Shown in pieces: positions 55,614 to 64,000 of a DNA stretch of 64,000 nt. Source of the DNA: Vibrio splendidus 12E03. GTDB lineage: Bacteria; Pseudomonadota; Gammaproteobacteria; Enterobacterales; Vibrionaceae. The position numbers and the translations under genes are program-made. Location: the NCBI RefSeq assembly GCF_000272105.2, contig NZ_AJZD02000331.1:33733-97732 (forward strand). The letters are read 5' to 3'. The notes beneath the pieces were generated by a model that saw only the letters and a program-made list of their open reading frames with translations, was not told where the DNA came from and made no database searches. Position 1 is the stretch's first letter; each line of letters begins with the position of its first letter.

Positions 55614-56332
55614 GCAAATGCCTCCTCTGCGGTAAACTTGCCGTCAAGTAACGCACGACCAACAATAACACCAGCAACACCGCTGTCTTTAAGCGCTTCG
55701 ATATCAGCTAAGCTGCCAATGCCGCCCGATGATTGGAATTGTACTTTTGAGTACTGCTTACAAAGATCAACATAGAGCTCTACGTTTGATCCTTCTAGCG
55801 TGCCGTCACGTGAAATATCGGTACACAGAACGTGTTTAAGGCCAACCGTGAGGTAGTCTTCAATCAGCGCTTCAATGGTCACACCTGAATCTTCTTGCCA
55901 ACCTGAAATCGCCACTTTACGTGTGCCGCTTTCGTCAATGTTGATGTCTAGAGCCAGCACGATTTTTTCTGCGCCGTACTTCTCCATCCAACCTTTGACC
56001 AACTCAGGTTGCTTAACTGCTGTAGAACCAACCACAACGCGCTGTGCGCCAGCTTCAAGTAAGTCGACCACATCTTGCTCATTACGAACACCACCACCAA
56101 TTTGGATATTGGCAGGCGTACTCGCAAGTAGCTTTGCGATAAGGTCAAGTTGACGAGCGGTTGTGTCTTTTGCACCCGTTAAGTCAACAAGGTGAAGCCA
56201 ACCAGCGCCAGCTTGGTGATACAGATTAAACTGCTCTGCTGGGTCTACTTTGTATTCTGTTACTTGCCCGTAGTCTCCTTGGAATAAGCGAACTACTTGG
56301 CCTTCAATTAAATCTAACGCGGGAATAATCAT
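55595..56332 (-). CDS. hisA: ProFAR isomerase HisA
   Basis: A 245-residue TIM barrel related to HisF. The start is IIPALDLIEGQVVRLFQGDY with the catalytic Asp. The phosphate-binding segments are QIGGGVRNEQDV and SSGGIGSLADI. It isomerises ProFAR to PRFAR. It lies 43 bases after hisH. Confidence 0.95.
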   Translation of the reverse strand: MIIPALDLIEGQVVRLFQGDYGQVTEYKVDPAEQFNLYHQAGAGWLHLVDLTGAKDTTARQLDLIAKLLASTPANIQIGGGVRNEQDVVDLLEAGAQRVVVGSTAVKQPELVKGWMEKYGAEKIVLALDINIDESGTRKVAISGWQEDSGVTIEALIEDYLTVGLKHVLCTDISRDGTLEGSNVELYVDLCKQYSKVQFQSSGGIGSLADIEALKDSGVAGVIVGRALLDGKFTAEEAFACWQSE

Positions 56333-56375
56333 TTACATTCCTTATATGGCAACGTTAGCCGCTGCCTAATCCTTA

Positions 56376-56990
56376 TTACAATTCCAAGAAGTTCTGAATC
56401 AGCTTAGAGCCAGCTTTCGAAGATCGCTCTGGGTGGAACTGAACACCATAATAATTGCCACTTTGAACCGCCGCAGTGAACGGATTACCGTAATCACATT
56501 GTGCGATTGTGTAGTCGCCCACTGGCATTGCGAAGCTATGAACAAAGTAGAAGTATTCGCCTTCTTCAATGTCTTTAAATAGAGAGTGATTAGGTGTTGC
56601 CGTTACGGTGTTCCAACCCATGTGTGGTAATGGCAAGTCGCCCGTTTCAAGTAAACGAACTTCACCATCACACAAACCTAGGCATTCAACTAATTCGTCA
56701 GCCTTCTGGCCTTTCTCTTGAGACAGTTTGCCTAACAGCTGCATACCTAAACAGATACCCAGCAGAGGCTTCTCTACTTGCTTCACAAGGGTAACAAGGT
56801 CACGCTCTTGCAGGTTTTTCATAGCCTCACTTGCTGTACCTACACCGGGTAGGAATAGCTTGTCGGCAGCAAGAACCACTTCTGGTTCTTTTGAAATTTC
56901 AACTGTGTAGCCCAGACGTTCAATCGCAAACTTCACTGAGGAAACGTTGGCACAACCAGTATCAATAATAACGACTTTTTGATCTTTCAT
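56376..56990 (-). CDS. hisH: Imidazole glycerol phosphate synthase glutaminase subunit HisH
   Basis: A 204-residue class I glutamine amidotransferase. The catalytic Cys is in GICLGMQLL (about 79), and His and Glu are in GVQFHPERS near the C-terminus. It supplies ammonia to HisF. It lies 24 bases after hisB. Confidence 0.95.
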   Translation of the reverse strand: MKDQKVVIIDTGCANVSSVKFAIERLGYTVEISKEPEVVLAADKLFLPGVGTASEAMKNLQERDLVTLVKQVEKPLLGICLGMQLLGKLSQEKGQKADELVECLGLCDGEVRLLETGDLPLPHMGWNTVTATPNHSLFKDIEEGEYFYFVHSFAMPVGDYTIAQCDYGNPFTAAVQSGNYYGVQFHPERSSKAGSKLIQNFLEL

Positions 56991-57014
56991 TGTTTTTCCT
57001 TGCTAACGTTAGCC

Positions 57015-58103
57015 TTACAGAACGCCTTTGCTGCTTGGTAACTCGTTACCTTCAACTTTGATTGCTTGGCGAAGAGTACGGCCAAACGCTTTGAACAGGC
57101 TCTCAATGATGTGGTGATCATTATTACCATCAGAAGAAAGGTGTAGCGTACAAGCCAATGTATCAGTTAGAGAACGGAAGAAGTGAACCACCATCTCTGT
57201 TGAAAGATCACCCACTTGCTCACGGCTGAATTTAGCATCGAACTTCAGGTATGGACGACCAGAAAGATCTAGCGCACACTGAGCCAAACACTCATCCATT
57301 GGCAGGCTGAAACCAAAACGGCCGATACCACGTTTGTCGCCAAGTGCATCTTTCAATGCTTGGCCTAAAGCCAGAGCGGTATCTTCTACTGTGTGGTGAT
57401 CATCGATGTGCAGGTCGCCCTTCACAGTCAGGTTCATTTGGAAACCACCGTGTGTCGCGATTTGATCAAGCATGTGGTCGAAGAAACCCATGCCTGTATC
57501 GATCTTGTTGCCACCGGTTTCATCAAGGTTTACTGCCACCTTGATATCGGTTTCTTTAGTGGTACGAACTACTTCAGCAATACGCGTATTAACCGTCAGA
57601 TCTTTAACGATTTGTGGCCAGTTAAGCGTGCCTTCAGTTTCAGCATCCGGGCCATATTGAATACCGCGGATAGCCATGTTCTCTGCCAGTTGAAGATCCG
57701 TCATTCGGTCGCCAATCACAACAGAGTGTTGGAAATCGACTTTACCGCCTTGTAGGTACTCTTTAACCATACCAAGTTTAGGCTTACGGCAAGAGCAGTT
57801 GTCTTCGTCAAAGTGAGGGCAAATAAGCACGTCGTCAAACTTAACGCCTTGAGATTCGAAGAACTCCATCATCATATTGTGTGGTGCATCGAAATCTTCT
57901 TGTGGGTAGCTATCGGTACCTAAACCATCTTGGTTAGTGACCATTACTAAGCGGTAACCAGCATCTTGCAAAGCAAGCAGGCTTGGAATTACTAGCGGTT
58001 CGAATTTTAGCTTGTCTAAACGGTCTACTTGAAAGTCAACTGGCGGCTCAACAATTAAGGTGCCGTCACGGTCTATAAAAAGTATTTTCTGTTGTTTACT
58101 CAC
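57015..58103 (-). CDS. hisB: Bifunctional HisB: histidinol-phosphatase and IGP dehydratase
   Basis: A 362-residue fusion. The N-terminal HAD phosphatase has FIDRDGTL (about 9) and a zinc-binding CPHFDEDNCSCRKPK loop. The C-terminal IGP dehydratase has DHMLDQIATHGG and DDHHTVEDTALALGQAL. Start is GTG 58103, with AAGGAAG upstream. It is separated from hisC by 129 bases, the largest gap in the operon. Confidence 0.95.
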   Translation of the reverse strand: MSKQQKILFIDRDGTLIVEPPVDFQVDRLDKLKFEPLVIPSLLALQDAGYRLVMVTNQDGLGTDSYPQEDFDAPHNMMMEFFESQGVKFDDVLICPHFDEDNCSCRKPKLGMVKEYLQGGKVDFQHSVVIGDRMTDLQLAENMAIRGIQYGPDAETEGTLNWPQIVKDLTVNTRIAEVVRTTKETDIKVAVNLDETGGNKIDTGMGFFDHMLDQIATHGGFQMNLTVKGDLHIDDHHTVEDTALALGQALKDALGDKRGIGRFGFSLPMDECLAQCALDLSGRPYLKFDAKFSREQVGDLSTEMVVHFFRSLTDTLACTLHLSSDGNNDHHIIESLFKAFGRTLRQAIKVEGNELPSSKGVL

Positions 58104-58232
58104 TTGAACTTCCTTTTAATTTTAAATCTGGTGGCCTAGCTAAAATCAAACGCTAACCCAAAATATTGGTTTCACTTGCCAGCCCAATTAATCAACTCAA
58201 ACTGGCAAATGTTATTACTGGTAAGCCTTTCA

Positions 58233-59273
58233 TTACTGATAAAAGTTACGAATGAATCCAAGTGTCTTTTCGCACTCTTCGCGGTTACCAATACTAATAC
58301 GAACACAGTCTTCAATAGGTGAATTACGCAAAATAATGCCCGTATCCCAAGCCGCTTTAAATAACTCATCGCCGTTCGGGAATTTCACCAGTAAGTAGTT
58401 ACCCCAGCCATCAAAAACCGTCACTTGAGGCATGCCTAACAGACCCGCTTGCAAATACGCTCGGTTAGCACTTAAATCCAGAACTTGGAACTTAGCTCGC
58501 GCGAGTCCTTGCTCTGAAAGTGCTTGAACGGCAATGTCAGCAACAGGGATTGGCACTGGATAAGGCGCAATCACTTTCAACAGTACATCGATAAGCTCTT
58601 TATTCGCTAGCGTAAAACCACAACGTAAACCCGCTAAAGCAAAGGCCTTCGACAAGGTGCGCAGAATCGCTAGGTTTGGATATTGCTCAAGCAAATCAAC
58701 GGTTGACGCTTCTGGACAGAAATCGATATACGCTTCATCCATCACCACAATCGCTTTGTCTTGTGTCATTTCAAGCAACTTGATGATGTCTTTGCGATCA
58801 ACCAAATTACCGGTTGGGTTATTTGGGCTACAAACAAACACCACTTTTACGTTGTCGAGCTGAGCTTCGATAGCTGGAAGATCCAATTGCCATTCAGACG
58901 TCAGAGGCACAACTTTACGCTCAACACCAATCGTCTCTGCACTGATTGCGTACATACCGTAAGTGGGTGGGCAGTAAAGAATAGCGTCTTCGTTCGGCTC
59001 ACAGAAAGCACGAATCAATAACTCAATGCCTTCATCAGCACCACGTGTTGTCAGAGTTTGCTCTGACTTCACGCCTGCGTATTGAGCGTAAGCGTCAATC
59101 AGCTCTTTTGGCTGACATTCGCTGTAACGGTTAAGACGAGACAAGTTCAGGTTGTACTCGTTATCAAACGGAGATTCGTTGGCGTTTAGCCACACATCAC
59201 CAGTACCGCCTATACGTCTTGCAGACAAGTAAGGTGTCAGAGCCTGAACTTGTTTTCTTGCTAACTTTTCCAT
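58233..59273 (-). CDS. hisC: Histidinol-phosphate aminotransferase
   Basis: A 346-residue PLP aminotransferase of fold type I. RTLSKAFALAGLRCGF holds the Schiff-base Lys (about 209), and SPNNPTGN and DEAYIDFC are also present. It makes histidinol phosphate from imidazole acetol phosphate. It lies nine bases after hisD. Confidence 0.95.
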   Translation of the reverse strand: MEKLARKQVQALTPYLSARRIGGTGDVWLNANESPFDNEYNLNLSRLNRYSECQPKELIDAYAQYAGVKSEQTLTTRGADEGIELLIRAFCEPNEDAILYCPPTYGMYAISAETIGVERKVVPLTSEWQLDLPAIEAQLDNVKVVFVCSPNNPTGNLVDRKDIIKLLEMTQDKAIVVMDEAYIDFCPEASTVDLLEQYPNLAILRTLSKAFALAGLRCGFTLANKELIDVLLKVIAPYPVPIPVADIAVQALSEQGLARAKFQVLDLSANRAYLQAGLLGMPQVTVFDGWGNYLLVKFPNGDELFKAAWDTGIILRNSPIEDCVRISIGNREECEKTLGFIRNFYQ

Positions 59274-59282
59274 GCCCTACCC

Positions 59283-60578
59283 TTATTTCGCTTTATTTAA
59301 CTTTTCCACTCGGATGGTCACAGCACGTTTGTGTGCATCCAAGCCTTCGGCTTCCGCCATTGTTACTACAGTTGGCGCTAGGCCTTTCAAACCATCGGCT
59401 GTTAGCTCTTGTACCGTCATGCGCTTAGAGAAGTCAGCCAAACCTAGGCTTGAATACGTCTTCGTGTAACCGTAAGTCGGTAATACGTGGTTTGTACCAG
59501 ACGCATAATCGCCCGCAGATTCCGGAGACCAGTCACCGAGGAAGATTGATCCTGCATTGTCGAGCAATGGCAGTAGTTCACGTGGATTCTTGGTTTGAAC
59601 AATCAAGTGCTCAGGACCGTAGAAGTTCGAAATCGCAATCGCTTGAGTGATGGATTCAGCAATGATAATTAAGCTTGAAGCCAATGCTTGCTGAGCAATG
59701 TTCGCACGAGACAACTCTTTCAGTTGTTTCTGAACCGCTTCCGTGACTTGGTCAGCAACCACTGGAGATGGCGTTACCAATACCACTTGAGAGTCAGGGC
59801 CGTGTTCCGCTTGGCTCAACAAGTCCGCTGCAATGAAGTCGGCATCAGCTGTTTCATCAGCAATTACCAACACTTCCGATGGGCCAGCAGGCATATCAAT
59901 CGCCGCACCGCGGAAGTCATTGCTCACTTGGCGCTTCGCTTCCGTTACGTAGGCATTACCTGGGCCGAAGATCTTATCGACTTTAGCCACACTCTCGGTA
60001 CCGTAAGCCATTGCTGCAACCGCTTGGCCACCACCAACGTTGTAAACCTCGTCGATCTTACAAAGCTTCGCGACATACAAGATTTCATCAGCGATTGGCG
60101 GTGGTGAACAAAGCACAACCTTACGACAACCTGCGATTTGTGCAGGCACACCTAACATAAGAACCGTTGACGGAAGTGGCGCGCTGCCACCTGGAATATA
60201 AAGACCAACAGTATTAATCGCGCGAGTCACTTGCTCACACACAACACCCGGTTGTGTCTCAACCTTAATCGGTTGAGGCTTTTGAGCTTCGTGGAACTTA
60301 GCAATGTTGCTATAAGCTTGCTCTAGCGCTTGCTTCATTTCTGGTGTTAGACGAGCACACGCCTCTTCGATTTCATTTGAACTGACTCGAATAGATTCAG
60401 GAGTTACACCATCAAACTTTGCAGTCAGCTCTTTAAGCGCGGCATCGCCTTCATTTCGTACTTTTGCAATAACATCAGAAACAGTCGCTGTGATGTTTGC
60501 ACCTTCAGTAATAGCTGGACGCTCTAATACCGAGTCTTGCTGTGATTCACTTAAAGATTGCCAAACAACGGTTCTCAT
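59283..60578 (-). CDS. hisD: Histidinol dehydrogenase
   Basis: A 431-residue zinc enzyme that oxidises histidinol to histidine in two NAD-linked steps. Recognisable parts are IPGGSAPLPSTVLMLGVPA, KIFGPGNAYVTEAKRQV (about 218) and DMPAGPSEVLV. ATG 60578 fits a GGGG site. GTG 60584, overlapping the hisG stop by one base, is an alternative. Confidence 0.94.
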   Translation of the reverse strand: MRTVVWQSLSESQQDSVLERPAITEGANITATVSDVIAKVRNEGDAALKELTAKFDGVTPESIRVSSNEIEEACARLTPEMKQALEQAYSNIAKFHEAQKPQPIKVETQPGVVCEQVTRAINTVGLYIPGGSAPLPSTVLMLGVPAQIAGCRKVVLCSPPPIADEILYVAKLCKIDEVYNVGGGQAVAAMAYGTESVAKVDKIFGPGNAYVTEAKRQVSNDFRGAAIDMPAGPSEVLVIADETADADFIAADLLSQAEHGPDSQVVLVTPSPVVADQVTEAVQKQLKELSRANIAQQALASSLIIIAESITQAIAISNFYGPEHLIVQTKNPRELLPLLDNAGSIFLGDWSPESAGDYASGTNHVLPTYGYTKTYSSLGLADFSKRMTVQELTADGLKGLAPTVVTMAEAEGLDAHKRAVTIRVEKLNKAK

Positions 60579-60583
60579 CGTCA

Positions 60584-61480
60584 CTACCCCATCATTTTTT
60601 CGATTGGTAATACTAGAATAGAGCTTGCACCCAACTCTTTAAGCTGTTCCATTGTTTCCCAGAACAAGTTCTCTGTACTTACTAGGTGAACGGCAACTTT
60701 GTCTTTGTCTGTAGATAGTGGAAGGACCGTTGGATCTTCAGCACCAGGCAGTAGTGCTTTGATTTGTTCTAGCTGAGAGGTTGGCGCGTGAAGCATGATG
60801 TACTTCGACTCTTTCGCTTGTTGAACACCCTGCATACGAGTCAGTAGTTTTTCAATTAATGCGGTTTTGTCTGCGTCGAAGTCACCAACACGTTGAATCA
60901 GGGTTGCTTTCGATTGGAAGATAGCTTCTGCTTCTTTTAGGCCATTCGCTTCTAGCGTTGCGCCTGTCGAAACTAAATCAGCGATAGCGTCTGCAAGACC
61001 AGCGCGAGGTGCGACTTCAACCGAGCCTGTTAGCATACAAGTGCTGAATTCAACACCCTGCTCGTCCATGTAGGCTTTCAGTAGTTGTGGGTAGGTTGTC
61101 GCAATACGTTTGCCCGCTAAGTCTTGTGGGCCGTTGTATTCTTCGTCTTTGTTGATAGCGATAGAAAGGCGGCAACCACCGAAGTCTAAACGACGTAGTG
61201 TACGGAACTCTGAAGGCTCTTTAAGAGCAACACGGTCTAGACGAACTTCTTCTAGCTCATTTTCACCGATGAAACCAAGGTCAACTACACCGTCCATGAT
61301 AAGACCTGGGATGTCGTCATCACGAACGAGTAACAAGTCGATTGGCATATTTAGTGAGTGAACCACTAGGCGCTCACCCATGATGTTAAATTTAACACCA
61401 CATTTTTTAAGTAGGTCTTGGCACTCTTTACTTAAGCGACCTTTCTTTTGAATTGCGATTCTTAGGCGTTGTGTCTGCAT
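60584..61480 (-). CDS. hisG: ATP phosphoribosyltransferase, long form
   Basis: A 298-residue HisG of the long type with a C-terminal regulatory domain. It catalyses the first step of histidine synthesis and is usually inhibited by histidine. Recognisable parts are RLRIAIQKKGRLS, LLVRDDDIPGLIMDGVVDLGFIGEN, SVEVAPRAGLADAIADLVSTGATLEANGL and the C-terminal SSILVLPIEKM. I chose ATG 61480 with GGGA upstream. A start at 61498 has no family match. Confidence 0.95.
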   Translation of the reverse strand: MQTQRLRIAIQKKGRLSKECQDLLKKCGVKFNIMGERLVVHSLNMPIDLLLVRDDDIPGLIMDGVVDLGFIGENELEEVRLDRVALKEPSEFRTLRRLDFGGCRLSIAINKDEEYNGPQDLAGKRIATTYPQLLKAYMDEQGVEFSTCMLTGSVEVAPRAGLADAIADLVSTGATLEANGLKEAEAIFQSKATLIQRVGDFDADKTALIEKLLTRMQGVQQAKESKYIMLHAPTSQLEQIKALLPGAEDPTVLPLSTDKDKVAVHLVSTENLFWETMEQLKELGASSILVLPIEKMMG

Positions 61481-61535
61481 TGCTGTATCCCTGTGCAAAT
61501 ATTTGAATTTATTGATTATTTAAAAGCGCTAAAAC

Positions 61536-61574
61536 TAAAAAACCCTCGGAAGACTTTGTCATCCCGAGGGTTTA
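61536..61574 (-). terminator. his operon attenuator terminator
   Basis: The stem AAACCCTCGG/CCGAGGGTTT on the minus strand is followed by TTTTTAG. It lies between hisL and hisG and so is the expected attenuator. Confidence 0.9.
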
Positions 61575-61598
61575 AATCTAAATTCTTTGACTTAACCT

Positions 61599-61620
61599 CC
61601 GGGAGAATTCTTGCTCCCGG
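61599..61620 (-). promoter_or_regulatory. his leader hairpin (pause/anti-terminator region)
   Basis: CCGGGAG/CTCCCGG is a perfect 7-bp stem between hisL and the attenuator. It is the likely competing structure in attenuation. Confidence 0.6.
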
Positions 61621-61644
61621 GTATACGTAAATCTCCCCGAAAGA

Positions 61645-61677
61645 CTAAATAGGGTGATGATGGTGATGAATGTTCAT
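61645..61677 (-). CDS. hisL: his operon leader peptide
   Basis: A 10-residue peptide (MNIHHHHHPI) with five consecutive histidine codons, ending in TAG. Ribosome stalling at these codons when charged tRNA-His is short would favour the anti-terminator, as in classical his attenuation. The spacing to the hairpins and hisG is as expected. It is too short for ordinary gene finding. Confidence 0.92.
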   Translation of the reverse strand: MNIHHHHHPI

Positions 61678-61729
61678 TACTAATTTACGCATACTTATAA
61701 GCTCTTCAGTTGTTTGCTGTCTTGTCTCC

Positions 61730-61758
61730 ACACTAACTAAGCTGACATCCTTTTTCAA
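61730..61758 (-). promoter_or_regulatory. Possible his operon promoter
   Basis: The minus strand has TTGAAA, 17 bases, then TAGTGT, about 55 bases before hisL. The match is modest. Confidence 0.35.
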
Positions 61759-61807
61759 CCATTTATTCGAACTTTTTTCACGAAACTTAAAATTAAATTA
61801 ACAGGCA

Positions 61808-61835
61808 CAAAAAAGGGAGGTAAACGCCTCCCTGA
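61808..61835 (-). terminator. Terminator after the NhaC-type transporter gene
   Basis: The stem AGGGAGG/CCTCCCT is followed by a T-run on the minus strand. Confidence 0.88.
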
Positions 61836-61859
61836 TAGTTTACAGATTAACTCTCAGTT

Positions 61860-63452
61860 TTAGCTTTTGCACGTCGCCATTTTGCAGCGAGAGAAGTAAG
61901 CCAATGCAAAACATACAGCAACAAACGTTAGAGACGCTGCGCCAAATGCGATGCCAATTGAAGATGTCATACCTAGAGTAATGAAACCAATGCACGATAC
62001 GAACGCCACAGACAGCGCGTATGGAAGCTGAGTCGATACGTGATCGATGTGGTTACAACGAGCACCAGTAGAAGACAGAATCGTCGTATCTGAGATTGGA
62101 GAACAGTGGTCACCAAACACAGCACCGGCTAGAACCGCACTTAGCATCGGCAGAATCAACGCGATGTCAGATGCCGCAGCCATGTCACCTGCGATTGGTA
62201 GCATGATGCCGAACGTACCCCAAGATGTACCTGTAGAGAACGCCATAACGCCCGCTAGAAGGAACAACATAACCGGTAGCCAGTGGTAATCAATGCTGCC
62301 TGTTACTAGAGACGATAGGTAAGAACCCGTTTTCATGTCGCCGATTACAGAACCGATAGTCCATGCGAACACAAGAATCAGAATCGCACCAAACATAGAG
62401 CTAGCACCGATCCACATTGTTCTTGCGATGTCAGCCATAGATAGCTTTTGCTTAAATACTGTCGCTAATGCTACCAGTAAGCCGATAACACCACCGTAAA
62501 CAAGAGACTTACCTACATCCGTATTTTCGAATGCACCTAGAAGGTTGAATGCTTGGCCATCAGCAGCCAGCGCTTGGCCACCTGTGTAAAGCATTGCAGC
62601 AACTGTCGCTACAATCAGCGATACGATAGGCATAACAAGATCAGAAACTGAACCGTTTTCGCTCTCTTCGATATCTAGCTCTTCGTTTAGATCGTGCGCT
62701 TGCTTTTGATCGTTGTCGCCTTCAAAGCCACGGCCTTGAGATGCTTCAATTTCATGCTCACGCATCTTACCAACATCTAGACCGAACCAAGCCACTGCGA
62801 ACACCATTAGTAGTGCAAACACAGCGTAGAAGTTCATTGGGATAAGACGAACGTAAGCGCCCAATGCAGAATACTCTGTCACACCGTGTGTTACTAAGAT
62901 GCCACCAATGATAGTGATGATGTAAGCACCCCAGCTAGAAGCAGGCATGATCACACACATAGGAGCAGCCGTTGAATCTAGAATATAAGCAAGCTTAGCG
63001 CGAGATACATAGAAACGGTCTGTTACAGGACGAGAGATAGCACCAACTGCTAGGCTGTTAAAGTAGTCATCTACAAAGATGAATACACCTAAGAAAGCAG
63101 CAAGTAGTTTTGAGCCACGTTTGCTCTTAACGCGAGACTGTGCCCATTCCGCGAATGCGCGAGTACCGCCAGACAGTGTTAATAATGCCGTTGTCATTCC
63201 AAGAATTATTAGGAATGCAATGATGCTCATGTTCCAAGTGTTGATGCCACCATCTTCGATGAAAACACCAGATGCTTTAGTAAACACGTAACTAGCTGCG
63301 TTACCTACTGAGTAATCAGCAAGTAGAATCGCACCCATGATGATACCGACACCCAAAGAAACCAATACACGGCGGGTAACAATAGCAAGGCTCAAAGCCA
63401 CAAGGGGCGGAAGCAAAGATAAAGGTGATGTTGCAAAATCTATTAAATTCAT
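61860..63452 (-). CDS. NhaC-family transporter, probable lysine transporter
   Basis: A 530-residue inner-membrane protein of the NhaC/Na+/H+ antiporter superfamily with about eleven or more helices. Recognisable parts are IFVDDYFNSLAVGAISRPVTDR (about 131), FSTGTSWGTFGIMLPI (about 412) and FGDHCSPISDTTILSSTGA (about 454). A charged cytoplasmic loop is at about 236-270. A lysine riboswitch just upstream makes lysine or a related amine the likely cargo. NhaC-like lysine transporters behind this riboswitch were earlier called LysW. I chose ATG 63452. The TTG three codons upstream is less likely. Confidence 0.85.
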   Translation of the reverse strand: MNLIDFATSPLSLLPPLVALSLAIVTRRVLVSLGVGIIMGAILLADYSVGNAASYVFTKASGVFIEDGGINTWNMSIIAFLIILGMTTALLTLSGGTRAFAEWAQSRVKSKRGSKLLAAFLGVFIFVDDYFNSLAVGAISRPVTDRFYVSRAKLAYILDSTAAPMCVIMPASSWGAYIITIIGGILVTHGVTEYSALGAYVRLIPMNFYAVFALLMVFAVAWFGLDVGKMREHEIEASQGRGFEGDNDQKQAHDLNEELDIEESENGSVSDLVMPIVSLIVATVAAMLYTGGQALAADGQAFNLLGAFENTDVGKSLVYGGVIGLLVALATVFKQKLSMADIARTMWIGASSMFGAILILVFAWTIGSVIGDMKTGSYLSSLVTGSIDYHWLPVMLFLLAGVMAFSTGTSWGTFGIMLPIAGDMAAASDIALILPMLSAVLAGAVFGDHCSPISDTTILSSTGARCNHIDHVSTQLPYALSVAFVSCIGFITLGMTSSIGIAFGAASLTFVAVCFALAYFSRCKMATCKS

Positions 63453-64000
63453 GATCTTCAAAAACCAGTTTTTTATTTGGCTAGAGATCTACTGCAGACA
63501 AACTTGATACGGCTGACCAAGCTCATGTTGAACTAAGCGAAAGGGAAGTGAACACTTCACCCAACCCTACAGTAGCGCTCCATAGTTTAAAATTAAGACT
63601 ATGGCAGTGTTGTACCTATTGAGCACAACCCCAGCAAATTGCTTAGATATACAATTTACTTCGGCAATTACACCTTTCATTCCCGTTCATTGGCATCACC
63701 CCAACGGAAGTTACTTTTTATAATTGCACCTCTACGTGCGATAACATTATTAACCGTGTAAACCAGAGTTTAACAACAAATTAACCAACGTCTCGCATCA
63801 GGTAGCCGCAATTGTACTCATCAAGAGCAACAATGCAACATATCATTCCGAGAAAAATAGCTTTTTGTTAATGAACTAATCAATAGAAGAATAGTCTACA
63901 TAAGTTCACTACTCCACCAGTCACATATCACTTTTTAAGATAATCTTAATATTTATTATAAATTCGATAGAAATACAGCTCTGAATTTTCAACTATTCAT
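63453..64000. other. Leader and promoter region of the NhaC-type transporter
   Basis: It contains the lysine riboswitch (63566-63740) and its expression platform (63489-63565). The remaining 260 bases are AT-rich with no gene that I can support. The promoter must lie upstream of 63740. Confidence 0.5.
63566..63740 (-). ncRNA. Lysine riboswitch
   Basis: The minus strand carries the L-box landmarks in order: GTAGAGGTGC, a CCGTT...AACGG helix with a GGGGTGATGCC internal segment, AAAGGTGTAATTGCCGAAG, a GCTGGGGTTGT...ACAACACTGCC helix, a CCATAGT...ACTATGG helix and the closing GCGCTAC. All five helices around the core can be drawn. It controls the transporter downstream. Confidence 0.93.

Overview
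The window is a contiguous piece of a gammaproteobacterial chromosome and almost certainly comes from Vibrio. A Splendidus-type Vibrio is my best guess, and the main chromosome is likely. The evidence is the gene order and protein types: a torECA TMAO-respiration operon, pspF divergent from pspABC and followed by sapABCDF, a manganese exporter of the MneA type beside a manganese-dependent pyrophosphatase, the full his operon with its leader peptide, and a ToxR-type membrane regulator. Codon use and base composition look uniform. I see no insertion sequence, prophage, integron or CRISPR array, so this is mostly core genome.

Layout. 1-5780: an M14 carboxypeptidase cut by the window edge, a PilZ protein, a LysE-type exporter, a DEAD-box helicase, several small proteins (one of 55 residues at 4553-4720) and a META-domain lipoprotein. 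6111-10206: a ynjB-ynjC-ynjD ABC importer overlapping ynjF, a CDP-alcohol phosphatidyltransferase. 10288-17193: two RNA-modification enzymes, a chemoreceptor, an NSS transporter and cardiolipin synthase. 17377-20747: metC, a ToxR-like regulator with a small overlapping partner gene, and tag. 20825-26049: an RND efflux operon with two adaptor lipoproteins. 26207-34958: the phage-shock cluster (pspABC with a sigma-54-type promoter, divergent pspF), then sapABCDF and a DUF2927 gene. 35057-37916: DUF2750, ppaC and the Mn exporter with a perfect Fur-type box. 38210-44504: torECA, fetB and focA. Between the convergent fetB and focA lies a DnaA-box and GATC-rich element. 44868-53959: a coiled-coil lipoprotein, small conserved genes, tdk, cysS, ppiB, lpxH, an EAL-HDOD protein and a YchJ protein. 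54193-61677: hisLGDCBHAFI on the minus strand with an attenuator. 61860-63740: an NhaC-family transporter behind a lysine riboswitch.

How the genes work together. Envelope stress and peptide transport (psp, sap, RND, cls, lpxH), anaerobic metabolism (torECA, focA), metal handling (Mn exporter, ppaC, fetB) and amino-acid supply (his, metC, the lysine-controlled transporter) are the main themes. The items most worth a second look are the ToxR-like/partner pair at 18672-20071, the DnaA-box element at 43361-43569, the lysine riboswitch with a visible alternative pairing at 63489-63740, and the ynjBCD-ynjF cluster, whose substrate is unknown.

All assignments come from reading the sequence and from memory of protein families. 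No database search was run.
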